DNA of 23,755 bases, taken from assembly GCA_019693395.1 (NCBI GenBank), contig JAAMXP010001161.1:4309-28063 (forward strand), in the 5' to 3' direction. The notes under the pieces were generated by a model that had not been told where the DNA came from, did no database searches, and saw nothing but the letters and a program-made list of their open reading frames with translations. This document shows, in pieces, positions 1 to 10,996 of the stretch (its first letter is position 1; every line of letters starts with the position of its first letter). The stretch is from Ettlia oleoabundans (Eukaryota > Chlorophyta > Chlorophyceae > Chlamydomonadales). The position numbers and the translations under genes are program-made.

Positions 1-413
1 GTGGAGGAGGGCGCACTGTAAGCGGGATTAGGGTAAGGCGCGCGGCAGTGAGAGTGGGATGAACGTTGGCAACTGCGCATCGTGTTTGGCAAGCAGTTTA
101 GGTGCAAACTGGCAAGGTGCAGGGCACGCCGCTGCCAGCGAAAGTCCAAAGTACCTGAGGCACAGCGGGTCACTGTAACACCTGGCATTCGCTAAGGCAA
201 CTAGTGCGTAGCTACAAGGTGCAGCAGGTATGGCTAACACGCGGCGCACGCACGTTTAGCATGCACGTGCGTCTGCCCGCGACGGTGGCAGCGACGGCCC
301 GCGTGACACACGTTGCCCGCCAGCTGCAGGCGGCTGGCAGACATTCTTATATCTGGGCTGCTGAGGTACCGCAACGAGTATCCCAGTCTGATGCCTGGAA
401 AACTGACTGCAGG

Positions 414-773
414 GCAGCGCAGCAGCTGCAGCAGCAGGTGGATGCAGCGGCATGCAAAGCACCTGGGTTTCGGGGGATGATGACTCCGTCGATGCGCCAG
501 CCCCCCTTGTAACACCAGCAGCAGCCACAGCTTGCCGCCAATCCGCTGGGATCCATTGGTAGTCATCTCAGCTGCTGGCCCTCTTGTCCAGCTTCCCCGG
601 CAGCAACTGTTCATCTGCTGCCAAAGCAGCCGCAGGCGGCATGTGCGACGGTTGAGCCAACAGCGCTGCACAAGCGCAAGCGCCGCTGGCATTGCTGCCG
701 CAAGCAACATGTTAAGCTGGCAGTTAAACGGGCCCAGACTCACCTGCAAAATCTACGTCGAAACGTTCAAAGT
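414..773 (+). other. possible coding exons, unresolved
   Basis: Two plus-strand frames here read like protein. One, from a possible acceptor at 414 (CTGCAG before GGCAGC), gives an Ala-rich stretch, then an acidic run with GDDDSVDAPAP, and meets TAG near 539. The other, about 561-773, gives a basic tail with the cluster HKRKRRWHCCRK and ends at a stop after SRRRL. They may be exons of one gene, or 5' exons of the gene whose 3' part begins near 1746. No start codon or donor/acceptor pair could be fixed, and no family was recognised. Composition alone could mislead in such GCA/CAG-rich DNA. Confidence 0.2.
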
Positions 774-1745
774 GCGCCTACATCACGTCGTAGACTGTAA
801 TTTGAATATCAATTCGTGTAAAGTTGGTTGGGTGGATGGGTGGATAGCGCCTGCATCACCTGCAAGAGCTTCCCATGCGCAGAAGTAGATCATTTTTATC
901 AAGGACGGGCAGACGTGAGCATTGACCTGCATTTATACTCCTTGTGCCATACCGATGCTGAGATTTGGGGGGAGTGACTAGAAAACAATGTTTTGAAGGG
1001 GACTCCGGGGGACACCTTCGAAAGGCTACAAGGGTACGGTAGAGTCCCGCCCGCAGCGTTGGAGGCCGCACTCTGCGGCTGGCAGCCACCAGGATGTGGC
1101 CTACAGCGTCATCTGCATTGCATCCTCAAATTTTAAGTGCCACCAGCGCTTTTTGCACAAGCGATTGTTACATCGTTATGCACACTTGCTTCTGATGTAT
1201 CTGAAACGTCCAAACGCGCTGCCTTCGGACAGGTAGTGCTGGCAGTGCAAGTTTGACTTGCGAGGCAAGACCGACTTGCATGACTGTCACAGGACCCCTG
1301 CAGGGCCTGGATTGACAGCGTGGCGGGATCGCGCCGCACCTTTTGCCCAGCGTCTGATCCAGCTGTTGGACGTCGTCCGAACACTTTCAATGGTCGCCGG
1401 CGCAGCTGTCAAAGCCACTTGATTAAACTGGCACGCGCAATGCCCACCAACACAACCTTTAACAGCTTATGAGCTGTGGGGCGCTTCGTGGCCCTATATT
1501 GGGCCTTCAACCGTTAGGCCGCCAGCAGTCGCGCCCCCAGCAGCAAACGCGCTCCTTTGCGCTTCCTGCGTTGGTGAGTCGGTTCAGCCTTGGCCCGTTG
1601 CCGTTCTCCACCAATTGCCATATTTGACACAATGTTTGGTTGTGAACTCGTGCTGCAGCCGGGTCAGCGCCGGCGGCAGCAACTGGGCTGGCGGGCACCA
1701 CTCGACACTGGCGGCAGGCAGGGGGTCGTTACTGGCCGCTTTGCA

Positions 1746-3577
1746 GCAGCAGGGGTGCCTTCCAATGCGTTTGACCCTGATACCTACACAGAGGAACCAG
1801 AGGACGAGGATGATTACAGCTACAGCTGGGGCGATGGATTCAGCATGGGCGACACTGGCACAGCAGCTTCAACAACAGAGGCAGCTTCCCGGAACCAATG
1901 GACACTAGGGCTTGTTGAGATGGATTCTGCGCCAAACAGTCACAGCAGAAGCCCTGGCAACATTGGCACATTATCAAAGAGGAAAGAGGTGTGCCGCATC
2001 AACAAGCTGCCGTTGCTTGGCATTTGTTGTGCAGCATCCGCTTGTTAGTTTTGATAACTGGCGTCATCCAGTCATGGCAGTGTGCTAGAAGGTGGCAGGC
2101 ACGCGGCAGGCAGCAGGGCAATAAATACAGCAGCCTTACTGAGAGCTTTGGGAAAATCACTTGAAACACCCCCATGCTCTGTTTTGCAGCAGCATACTGA
2201 GTCCCGGGGTCGCCTGCCTGCCCTCCCACATGGGCATTCGCAGGAGCAAGCAGAAGTGCATGGAAACCGCCCGCAGGCTGCTCTGACGCGCGCCTACTCC
2301 CTGCTCCTGCTGTGTGTTGGGGCGGCAGCGCGCCTGTCGTCCCGTCTGCATACCGCTGTGCTGGCCACAGCCAGGGTGACATGGCAGCTGGGTGGGGAGG
2401 CGATGCAGAGCCTGATCAAAGGCATTGTGAGGGCCAAAGACCGAGCAACACAGAGCTTTGCTGGCAGGTGCGGGTGGATTTTCTGGTTCTTGTTGATTGT
2501 ATGTTGCTTTGGCCTGGTTGGTGCATTTCCATTGGCGGCATTCTCTGCGTGCACCCTGCTTGGCTTCTCGCATAAGGCATACACGGCATAAACTCCGTTG
2601 AGTGGGCACAAGAAGAACCCTGTCCGCTGCCCACGCATCGCTGTGGTGCATCATCCTGTCGCAGATACCTCGTTTGCCTGCCTCATCTTAGGCTGCCTGC
2701 ATGGTCCTTTGATCTGCAGCCCCGCCACGCGGCAGCTAGAGCAGTGGCAGAAAAAAGTTGAAGCGGTACAACACGAGCTACCAGAGGTACTGCCGCGTTC
2801 TTGCCAACTTGCAGCAGATCCCACTTACACCTTCAATTCCATTGCCTTACCGTCAACACTCCCGCTTTACCAACTGCCATCAGTATCATGCCTGCAACAC
2901 CCTCGCTATACGGCCGCCACCTACAACAACGGTTGCTCGTTGCTCCTTCTGGTGTCATGCTGCAGGACTTGTGGGGCAAGCTACAGTGGGTATGGGAGCG
3001 ACCGGATGTGCAACGACTGCGCCTTACCATCTCCATGGCCAACTTTAGGTGGGTGCAACTGTTCCTACTGAGCCCATGGGGTTCAAGTTGCACGCATGAA
3101 GGGTCAATGAGGTGAACTGCTGGATCGTAGCTGGCTTGGGTGTGAAGTGCATCAGTAAGTTAGTTACTGAGTGATTAAGATAATGTCTACTAGCACTTTG
3201 TTGTGTAAGTAAAGTCGCTACTCAAGGACAGTGTGCCGCAGTTATGCCGTGGTGGTCTTCTCCGCAATCACACGTTAATCACTGGTGGAAAGCTTTGTGT
3301 TCACCATTATTGGGCAATCTACACACAGCTGCTGTTGCACAGGTTCTTGCATTTTGTGGTTACTGATCATTGCGCCTTTGCCCTTCCCCCGGTCATTCCT
3401 TGCAGCATCCGCCTCCCCGCGCTCGTGGCGCTTGTTGCCACCCAAATTGGCCTTCTTTCCACCTCCCTTTCCCTGCCCATGCTGGCACCGTTGCTGCTGG
3501 GAACGCATCCTCCACTCCTCAATCGCCTCCATGGGTTCCCCTGGCTTGTGCAACTCGTTACAAATGCTGTTGGGTAG
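1746..3577 (+). CDS. hypothetical membrane protein, four 3' exons (5' end not found)
   Basis: Function not recognised. Four segments join in frame with GT-AG borders: 1746-1988 (donor GTGTGC, phase 0), 2190-2426 (acceptor TTTTGCAG, donor GTGAGG, phase 0), 2966-3048 (acceptor ATGCTGCAG, donor GTGGGT, phase 2) and 3406-3577 (acceptor CCTTGCAG, stop TAG). The first exon is acidic and disordered (TYTEEPEDEDDYSYS). The second carries a hydrophobic stretch around YSLLLLCVGAAARL. The third is compact and Trp-rich (LWGKLQWVWERPDVQRL). The fourth is strongly hydrophobic (RLPALVALVATQIGLLS and a later Leu-rich run), suggesting membrane anchoring near the C-terminus. The 5' start is uncertain and exons upstream of 1746 are likely. 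An alternative is that exon 2 runs on to the stop at 2589-2591, adding a hydrophobic segment around WIFWFLLIVCCFGLVG. TGTAA motifs lie near 3990-4005. Confidence 0.42.
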
Positions 3578-3712
3578 TCAAACGACCAAAGAAGTCCTAT
3601 GGTCAGATCTAAATCAGGAATTCCCAACCTGGAGCGCGAAATTTGTTTGAAGGCACTTCGCCATGATCCGAAATAAAGTCTCACTGCTGAGCGCGCTGAC
3701 TTGGCCGGCCAG

Positions 3713-3863
<151 letters not shown>

Positions 3864-5980
3864 TGTAGGGGTCATTCATCTGTAATCAATTGGGAACCCG
3901 GGATAGGCGCCAATGGGTAGTCGGAGGCACACTAGTGCCGATCCCTCTTGCAGGAGCCCGAAACATCTACCATACCCTCTTAGGTCATTTGTAACGTTTT
4001 GTAAAGCAGGACTCAGGCTTTTCGAGCGGATACCAGCGGCCCGGGACCGGGCGGGGGTTCGGGGTTCACTTTCTTTAACAACGCTGGAAGCCGGCGGATG
4101 CGTCATTGCAGCCGCTGCGTCAATGTTTCCTTACTCTGTAATTGATCGCCGGGTTGATATTATAAGCACGGCGCCGCACGAATCGACCAACCTCGTGTCG
4201 CAGATTAGTGGTGAGTGACACTAGCGAAGTTGCCGGGAAACAAGCAAGGGAAACCCCTTGTCCGAGGATCACACAAGGGGTACCAGCAGTAGCGAGCTTG
4301 TTCGCAGTTCAGCGATGCATGGTAACGATAGTTGCAGGGCAGCACGTTCCCAATGACGCTGCATCAACCGACCGCGCTATGCCACAGATGTGAACGCGGA
4401 TACACGGCTTCAATTGGTGCCTTCGTCGTTTGCTCCGTATGTGGCAGCGTACAAATTGCACGCTACCCGTGATAGGTGTGTTGCAGTGTGCAGTCGCAAC
4501 AGCAGCTCGCTTGCCCTCGCGATAAACGTCCATCGAAGCCATAGCTACTTACGCTACGTACAACTCGGTAAAGGCACAAATCCTAACGTACTACGTACAG
4601 GTCATACCTGGCGCGATAACCGCAGGCCAATAAAAAGCAAAGAAAGCCCCGAGGCAAAACACGGTTCCCACTCGAGCCGCCCCGAGCACTCAGGAGCTCA
4701 TGAAGCTGCGCGCCGGTTCCGCACAGCAATCAACGCCCAACATTCGAGAGATTGTCCAGATCGCAGTCCAACCGCAAAAGAGCCCGGAGGAAGGAGTCCA
4801 AGGTTGCCGCCAGCAAGGTCGCGAGCCCGGAAGCACGAGGCAAGCGCGACACGTTGGACCACAAGCATGGCTCCTCCCACCACTCCACCACGCCAGCGTA
4901 GCCACAACATTTGGCAAATGCTGGCCGCTACACCAGTTGTAAAAATGTTTTAAAGGTCGCCTTCTGTGGTGCCCTGTTGCTGTGGGTTCACGACGACCAG
5001 GCACTGCCACGTGTTTAAGCGGGCCGATCCATGACCTTTTGAGAGCGGGATTCAGTTGAGGGCGGTGCAGTCTGCGGGACTGATATCATTCGCTGCATGT
5101 GGTTCCATTTACACTGCGACCGCTTCTGCTGTTGACGTCATAGGCAATCAATGCCACCCATGTTAGGTGAACATGCCACACTGTAAATGTGTTCTACAAT
5201 CTGGTCATAGGAAAAAGGGCATAAAAACGGGATCGCAAGCCACAAAGGATACCTTCAAATGTTGTTCTGCACACCTTGGTGGGGCCGCGCCTGCTGAGGG
5301 TGGGACGGGGCCGCCGCACGCGGGAGGGGTGCGCACAAGAGGCGCTCAACAGTGAAATACTGGATGAGAGTAAGGTGAGTTGAATGTAGGAAACTCCCGC
5401 CAAAACAAAAATGGGGGCATGAAATGCTGGCTGGGCAGGATCGTAGGCAGAAGATATGGTGGGGTGATGAGCGAGGACCTGCCCCAACAACTTCAGGGCA
5501 TTACAGCTCAAATACGGTTAGATCTCGCGCAAACACTTGTAGGCACTGTTGAAGGTGGGGTATGCTGTGGGTGGTGGGCAAAGGTGTTTTTGTGGGGTGA
5601 ATGGGAGATGGGGGCAACACCCAGGGGGAAGTGGGGCAAGGCAAAGCAGTTGGGTACGCACATTGGGCAGCGCGTCGAAAAGGACAGCAAGAGTTGGTGC
5701 AACTGGCTATAAATAAGATTGGTTGAAGTAGTTCCATGCATGTTGCACGGTGCATGGCTAGGAGCCAAACTGTGCCGCTTGTGCCTGCGCACAATGCGCA
5801 AGCAGGGTAATGTGTACAGCTTATGCTGGAGAAATGGCGTGCCTCACATGGCCGAGAAGTGGCACCTGAAAGAAAAGAGACACACGAAAGGGAAACACGA
5901 ACCGTCACATCTGAAGTCGAGAATGGATCCAAGGTTGTAAAAGCGAATAGGCGAATAAGTGGGAGGCGGCTTTTGTTATG
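3864..5980. other. no supportable gene
   Basis: No chain of exons with matching phases was found. Frames at 4390-4953 overlap one another on both strands and none has a clear family signature. A short basic reading at about 4704-4883 (SNRKRARRKESK, ending in a stop) looks protein-like but has no confirmed splice sites. From 5000 to 5980 the sequence is mixed, with G-rich plus-strand patches (5560-5650) and no gene signal. Confidence 0.5.
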
Positions 5981-5987
5981 CAAAAAT

Positions 5988-6377
5988 TGCGTGCCGAACA
6001 GAAATGGTCAGCACCAGCAGTGCAGAGCGGTTCTGTACCGGCTGTAAGCCAAGCTGGCAGCACTCGCGTGGCTCTGTGCGCAGTGTAAGGTTATTATTAG
6101 TATGTTACAGGGGCTGACGCATATGTTGCACAAAGGAAGAGAGAGATAATCTACAGACGCATCCAGCAGGGAGGCTTATATACACGTCGGATACGAGAAG
6201 GTTCAAGAGAGCGCTAGAACAGGCGCTAGATGATTCCAGAGGGGCGCTACATAGTTCTAGACGGGGTGCCAGAGTATTCTGGATGCACTAAGGTTGGTTC
6301 TGGATTCATGTAGAATAGAACGGGTCGATGCAAGGTGCAAGGCTGAAATTTGATCGGGACGAAATTTGTGCACAACA
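5988..6377 (-). repeat. LTR copy, left (3' LTR relative to minus-strand gag)
   Basis: Direct repeat of 12657-13010, readable as 5'-TG...CA-3' on the minus strand (begins TGTTGTGCAC, ends GGCACGCA). Similarity starts a few bases further left, at the AAAAAT next to the boundary. It carries a minus-strand TATATAAG at 6175-6182 and a downstream TGTAA at 6105-6109. Against the right copy it has about a dozen substitutions plus several indels, including extra segments near 6060-6085 and 6121-6130. No matching short target duplication was seen at the two outer edges. Confidence 0.85.
6175..6182 (-). promoter_or_regulatory. TATA box in left LTR
   Basis: The minus strand reads TATATAAG, conserved in the right LTR at 12814-12821. 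A TGTAA motif follows 66-77 bp downstream, the U3-R order expected of an LTR transcribed leftward. Confidence 0.55.
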
Positions 6378-6388
6378 GCTGTTATGCA

Positions 6389-6398
6389 TGCCCCCCTT
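6389..6398 (-). other. candidate polypurine tract
   Basis: The minus strand reads AAGGGGGGCA about 11 bases before the left LTR begins (TGTTGTGC). This is the place and composition of a plus-strand primer. It supports the left LTR being a true 3' LTR with internal sequence attached, though it sits slightly further from the LTR than is usual. Confidence 0.35.
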
Positions 6399-7073
6399 AA
6401 GTTTTGGACCTGCTGGGCCAAAAACCAAGTCAGCTGCAGTTGAGCTTAATATGCAGCTATAGAAACAGGAAATGTGGACAACATGTCGATGGTTAGTTGT
6501 GGGCAACATGCAAATTTCAGTGCTACTCAAGAGGTTGAAAACATAAGCGCTAGTCGTTTTATTTTTAGTTGGAGTGATGCAAATGTTGCAATGGCGGGAG
6601 AAAGGGGGTCACTATGGTTCAATAAGAACCCAGCATCAAGTCAAACTCGAGTCACCGGGTCCCCAGAACAGAAGTATAAAAAGGGGAGGAAGATATGAAA
6701 TGAAGGCAATCGGTCACCAGATCTAAAACAGCTTGCTTAATTTCAAACAAGGATCAAGGTTCATTAAAGGTGCAGTCGGTTGTGAGGTTCTGTTTCTGGG
6801 TAGTGTTTTGTGTTTATTTGACAGCTCTTGGCTGACAGCTGGAATGGCGGTCAATAGCCGAATGGGATGGGAACTGCGACAAAGCTGGAAGTCATCGGGT
6901 CGGGCTGCGGGCACAGTGGGCACCACGTAGCGGGCACATGTTGCAAATGCCACACACACACATGCCATGAGTGGCCAGGTGGCGGGCGTAGGCCAGCCGA
7001 AACTGCATCTCAGCATTGTCGGTAGGTCCGAATGGGTGTGAAGTAGGAGGGCGGTTGTAGGAGTTGGGGTAGC

Positions 7074-8474
7074 CTAGCAACATGCAAATGGCACCAGACA
7101 TAGGACAGGAATGGGCATAGGCATAGCCGTGGAGGCCGGGATAGATGCTACACCCAACATAGCATCTGCTATAGCTGGTGTGGTCGGTGGGGCTTTGGCA
7201 TGGAAGGGAGGAGACAACTCGCTGTGCTCCACAGAAATGGCTTGAGAAGCCAGCTCCTCCTTCATAGAGCAGCTCATGTGGTCTGGCACATAAGATGACA
7301 TTGGTTGGTCAGCGTCTGCACAGATAGGCAGATGTACTATGTAAAAAGCAATGCTCCAATATATGGTCCATGATCACATCAGCTAGATCCATGCAATTTC
7401 TGCTGCATTTGGGTGGAATGCAGTCATCCAGGCAGCAGGCTGAGGGATATTATAGGCGCTGCACTCACCGCTGCTGGAGCTGGACAAGTAGAAGTACTTC
7501 TGGTTGTTCTCAATACGGATGGCAGAAGGCATCGGAATGACTGCATCCAGTGCTGCACTGTTTGATTTGGTCGTCCCTCAGGCTTTAGGTTGCTGACATC
7601 TGGCCAGCATTCACTGCAATCCAGTGCTATTAAGAAATAAAACTAAAATGGCCGTCATACATCCGGCATCTGCCGACCTGCTCTTCTCACCATCGTCACA
7701 GAAGGCGTCTGTCATCTCGATTTGCTGGTAAGGTGTGGTGAGCACTGTGTCGATCACCTTCTGCTGTAGTGGAGTGAAGTCAGCCAGGGTCAGCTTGTGC
7801 TGCAGCATGCAAAGCACACAGGGCAGATGGGCCAAGGTTAGAGGCGGCAACAAGCAACAAGGGCTTGTGTAGGCCTTTTATAGCAAACAGGGCGGTAAAC
7901 AACGCTGCGGATCGACATCAATTGGGAGATTCTGGCGTGCAACTAGTAATTGCCAGGCTCTACGCACTCACCAAGAAGCCTTTGACGGATACAGCAATCA
8001 GGGTGCCGTGTTGGTCGCAGAAAATGTAGGCAGGTGCAGCCCGCTTGGGACCCATTATGGGGGTGTGGAAAGCAATGAGCCTGGGTTCGTTGACCTGGAC
8101 ACCCAACCAGCGGATGGCTTTTTGCACACACATTTGGATGGTGGGCGGCAAGGGCCGGGTCTTGAGGTCCTGAATTTTCCTCTTCATCTTCTCCTTCAGC
8201 TCAGTCTTTCCTGCAAACTGGACAACCATTAGGTGTCATCTTGTATGCTGCTGTCGTAACAAACTGTCATCGCCGTGGACTGCCGCCAGTCATGACAGTC
8301 CATATTGCTGACCAATCAGCCAGTTGCTGGCCATACACATGCTAGCGTGTCAAACACCATCAAGGTGCTTACCTAGCATGCATGCAATTTTAATGGATGA
8401 AGCGCGTGGGTTACCAGGAGTTGCTGGCACTGCCCGCACAGCATGGTAGTTGACCATGCCACGGCTGGCAGACC
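7074..8474 (-). CDS. hypothetical protein, five-exon 3' part, intron-bearing, between the two LTRs
   Basis: No family recognised. Five minus-strand exons chain with canonical borders and matching phases: 8474-8373 (acceptor GCCGCAG, donor GTAAGC), 8210-7972 (donor GTGAGT), 7799-7691 (donor GTGAGA), 7552-7469 (donor GTGAGT) and 7315-7074 ending in TAG. Introns are 138-172 bp. About 258 codons read without a stop. The second exon has a Lys-rich helix (ELKEKMKRKIQDLK) followed by mixed hydrophobic and charged segments (IRWLGVQVNEPRLIAFHTP; AYIFCDQHGTLIAVSVKGFL), which suggests a folded domain. The last exon is Ser/Pro/Met-rich. Upstream exons were not found: the 5' side runs into the repeat at 8507-8588 and then the retroelement ORF. 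A second frame at 6892-7160 (ending with Cys-rich MCVCGICNMCP) could be an alternative last exon. Confidence 0.55.
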
Positions 8475-8506
8475 CTGCGGCACATTGAGGATGCATTTAT
8501 GTGACT

Positions 8507-8588
8507 GTGAAGGATGGATTTTGGTTTGGTGAAGATGGAAAATGATGGTGAAAGATGGATTATATGTTGGTGAAGATGAAGGAAGACT
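8507..8588. repeat. degenerate short tandem repeat, about 20-bp unit
   Basis: About four imperfect copies of a GGTGAAGATGGA-containing unit of roughly 18-22 bp. It lies immediately upstream of the first recognised exon of the 7074-8474 gene and may sit in an intron. Further GATGGA/GATGAA words occur to about 8815. Confidence 0.6.
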
Positions 8589-9165
8589 CAGTGTGTGAAT
8601 GCAGCAAAGAGTACTGCATGTAAATGCGGGTAGTGAAAGGTGGGAAGGATAGGATGTGTTGTGAAATGCTTTGCATCTCAGATGTGGAGGTGGAGGTGTG
8701 GCACACTGCAAATGCAGCGGAACACCCCCGGAGACAATGGCAGTGACGGTAGGGTGGAGACAGTGTTTGCCAAGAAAACTCGATGGACATGGAACTCGAT
8801 GGATGAATGGCAACATGAATGTTGCTGAATGTAGTCTATAACATTGAGGCATGCCGCTGTGTGAGGCAAATTGTAGTCGACAATCCTGCAGTGCGGCAGC
8901 AAAGGCGGGGGTGCAGTCCAGTGCGGCAGGGTGTTCGAGCACCACAGCTAGCGTGCCTCACTTTTGACCAGTATCTAGTCCAATGCAGGATGATGATTGT
9001 AGGGTAGTACTGTTGTGCTCAGCCTCAGCAGAGCTGGGCGTCGCAGTGGATGGGTCATGGTTGTCGCCAGGTTGGTTCGGAGGGCTGACGGTTTCGCCAG
9101 TTATTGGTAAATCATAGCAAGGATAGGTGCGCGGCACAGTCTTTGGTAGGTAAGGCTCGTGTAGG

Positions 9166-10620
9166 TCAGCAGGCGTGGAATAGTGCAACTCTGTCCGGTT
9201 TTGATCGAATTGACGTTGGGACAGCGTCAAACGATTCATATGGATATAGACGCACGTGCCACAGCTTCGGTTGAAGGACGCTAATAGCGTGGTCGTCGGG
9301 CCAGCAGCCCAGGAAACGATAAGGTCCAATTAGTATTGCCGGCCACTTCTCAGAACGTAGACGAACAAAACAGCCGCGGTAAAAGAGCTCTGGAGGGTCT
9401 TGGGCATCGCTGGCATGGGGGTCGGGAGCAGCGTCGGCGCCAGCGGCAAGAGCACAGGAGCCAGGGTCCTTTGCTGCAACTTCATCAGTGTTCGTGGGGC
9501 AACGGTCAAGGGTATCGTGTAGGCGTAAGTTGTTCATCACGTTGGCACAGCCCGACAGAGCTTGAAAGCACAAATCAAAGCATCTGTCAAGCACTGAGTA
9601 CACCGGCAGGTACACCAGGAAAGCTGTGTCAAGCTGGCTTAGCTGCAGGGACAGTAGTAATACAATCCTGAGCAAACACTGAAAACGACGGAGCAAACTA
9701 CCAGAACGCCGTTTGGTGCTGCAGTGTGCTGTGGGGTCGTGTACAGATTCGCCGTGTAATTTAGCTGCTTGTACACCCCCAACGGCAAAATTCTGCTGGG
9801 CCTCAAGCAGGCTTTCAGCATCATAATGCCCATTGCAAGTGTCCTGGCTGGACTGTTCGAGATGATTACAGCCGAGCTCAGGGCAGTGAGAATTGTCTGA
9901 GCTTTTGGAAGCATCAGAGGTGGGCGGCATATGTGCGAGTGTCGGCGGAAGAGTAACAGGCACCTCTACATGCAACAGCGGAGCGGTTGACATCTCAGGG
10001 GGCGTGCTCTCTTCTGCCTGCCAGATAGGCAGCACTGCAGGCTCACACATTTGAGGAGGGAGGTATGCAACTTCCTGTTCTCCATCCAAAGGACTGAGCG
10101 CTGGTTGTAACACCGGCAAGTCGAGTGGAGGCGACAGTGAAGAGGTTGGAGTCATCGCAGGTTGAGCCTCGTCAGCTGCACTCTGCGTACTGGGTTCCAC
10201 AAATGCAGCTGAGGAGCTCGTGTGCCATGCTTCTCCGGAACTTCTGATACCAAACTGCAAATCAGACTGCACCATGATGGGATTGGCAGCAACAGCAGGA
10301 GTGGGCAGAGTATCCATATCGTCAGCAACATGAGGGGTAGAGCAGGCATCATCAGGTGTGTTTGATTGGCTGCAAACAGAGACCGACACATGCGATGCAG
10401 GCTGGCTAGATTCCTTTCTGCATGCATCTAACTCAAGCAAGCAAACAGCAGTGACAGGCACAGAAACAGGGCTGATCATGGCACGAGCAGCTATAGAGCA
10501 GTTTTCTGGCACAGGTGGTGTGGACACATTATGTCGCTTACCCCAGCCAGCCCCAGGCATGTCAGACGTCTCGACAAAACGTCGATTGCGTCCTTCACAC
10601 CTGGTGCAACCGTCAACCAA
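9166..10620 (-). CDS. long retroelement ORF of unknown function, downstream of protease
   Basis: At 484 codons this is the longest uninterrupted frame in the window, in a different frame from the adjoining protease piece that it overlaps (10491-10620). The first half is Ser/Pro/Ala/Thr-rich and probably disordered. Around residues 325-370 lies a basic then strongly hydrophobic segment (LLRRFQCLLRIVLLLSLQ) and a second hydrophobic run. Near the C-terminus comes a compact Trp-rich block (LRSEKWPAILIGPYRFLGCW). The GPY triplet weakly recalls the C-terminal module of Ty3/gypsy integrases, but nothing else supports that. No reverse-transcriptase motif is present. The start is not defined, because entry is probably from the gag-pro frame by a shift. 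A second frame (8958-9240) continues past its stop and may be the true or mutated C-terminus. Confidence 0.5.
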   Translation of the reverse strand: MVDGCTRCEGRNRRFVETSDMPGAGWGKRHNVSTPPVPENCSIAARAMISPVSVPVTAVCLLELDACRKESSQPASHVSVSVCSQSNTPDDACSTPHVADDMDTLPTPAVAANPIMVQSDLQFGIRSSGEAWHTSSSAAFVEPSTQSAADEAQPAMTPTSSLSPPLDLPVLQPALSPLDGEQEVAYLPPQMCEPAVLPIWQAEESTPPEMSTAPLLHVEVPVTLPPTLAHMPPTSDASKSSDNSHCPELGCNHLEQSSQDTCNGHYDAESLLEAQQNFAVGGVQAAKLHGESVHDPTAHCSTKRRSGSLLRRFQCLLRIVLLLSLQLSQLDTAFLVYLPVYSVLDRCFDLCFQALSGCANVMNNLRLHDTLDRCPTNTDEVAAKDPGSCALAAGADAAPDPHASDAQDPPELFYRGCFVRLRSEKWPAILIGPYRFLGCWPDDHAISVLQPKLWHVRLYPYESFDAVPTSIRSKPDRVALFHAC

Positions 10621-10996
10621 AGCTTCTTGTTGGCGTAGTCAAGTGTGGCGCCAGCTGCAACAAGGAAATCACTGCCAATCAAGCAGTCATAAGTGGTGGC
10701 TGGAGTCACATGGCAGTCACAGGGCAATTAAGATCCCCAAGTGTGATTGGAACTTGCTTCAACAAACCCCACGGGCGCATTGCTGTGCCAGCTGAGGTAG
10801 TGAAGGTGTCCCTGGTGCTGTGCATAGCACCATGATTCAGCAAGCCCAGACGCCTAGCAGGCATCTGACCAATGACTGAATCTGATGCTCCAAAGTCGAT
10901 CACAGCCATGACGGGCAGGCCAGCAATCTCAGCATATGCACGGGCTACAGAGGTACCTCGAGCAATATTGGCTTGTGGCAGAAGTGCAGGATGATT
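10491..10996 (-). pseudogene. retropepsin-like aspartic protease, frameshifted
   Basis: Minus-strand frame 10996-10706 contains the active-site region AVIDFGASDSVIG (about 10883-10912), where the usual D-T/S-G-A is D-F-G-A. A different frame, 10727-10491, contains the typical C-terminal retropepsin block CLIGSDFLVAAGATLDY. The two parts belong to one domain of about 120 residues, so a frameshift lies in the overlap near 10706-10727. The protease follows the zinc-knuckle frame directly, in the same frame but after a TAA at 10997-10999. This gag-pro order is typical of LTR retrotransposons. The Phe in the catalytic loop and the frameshift suggest an inactive copy. Confidence 0.72.

Noticed and set aside
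4030..4080. Possible tRNA T-arm-like GGTTC sequence
   Set aside because: No matching acceptor, D or anticodon arms could be drawn around it.
4390..4953. 187-codon plus-strand frame
   Set aside because: It overlaps comparable open frames on both strands, has no recognisable motif, and lacks an ATG at its listed start; likely chance in GC-rich DNA.
8373..8945. 190-codon minus-strand frame
   Set aside because: It crosses the short tandem repeat and the acceptor near 8475 in a frame different from the phase-consistent exon; only its far 5' part (about 8860-8945) might be a real exon, with no donor found.
9270..9350. Integrase GPY/F module or chromodomain in the long ORF
   Set aside because: Only a GPY triplet and nearby Trp/Arg are suggestive; no integrase core exists upstream, so the claim is not supported.
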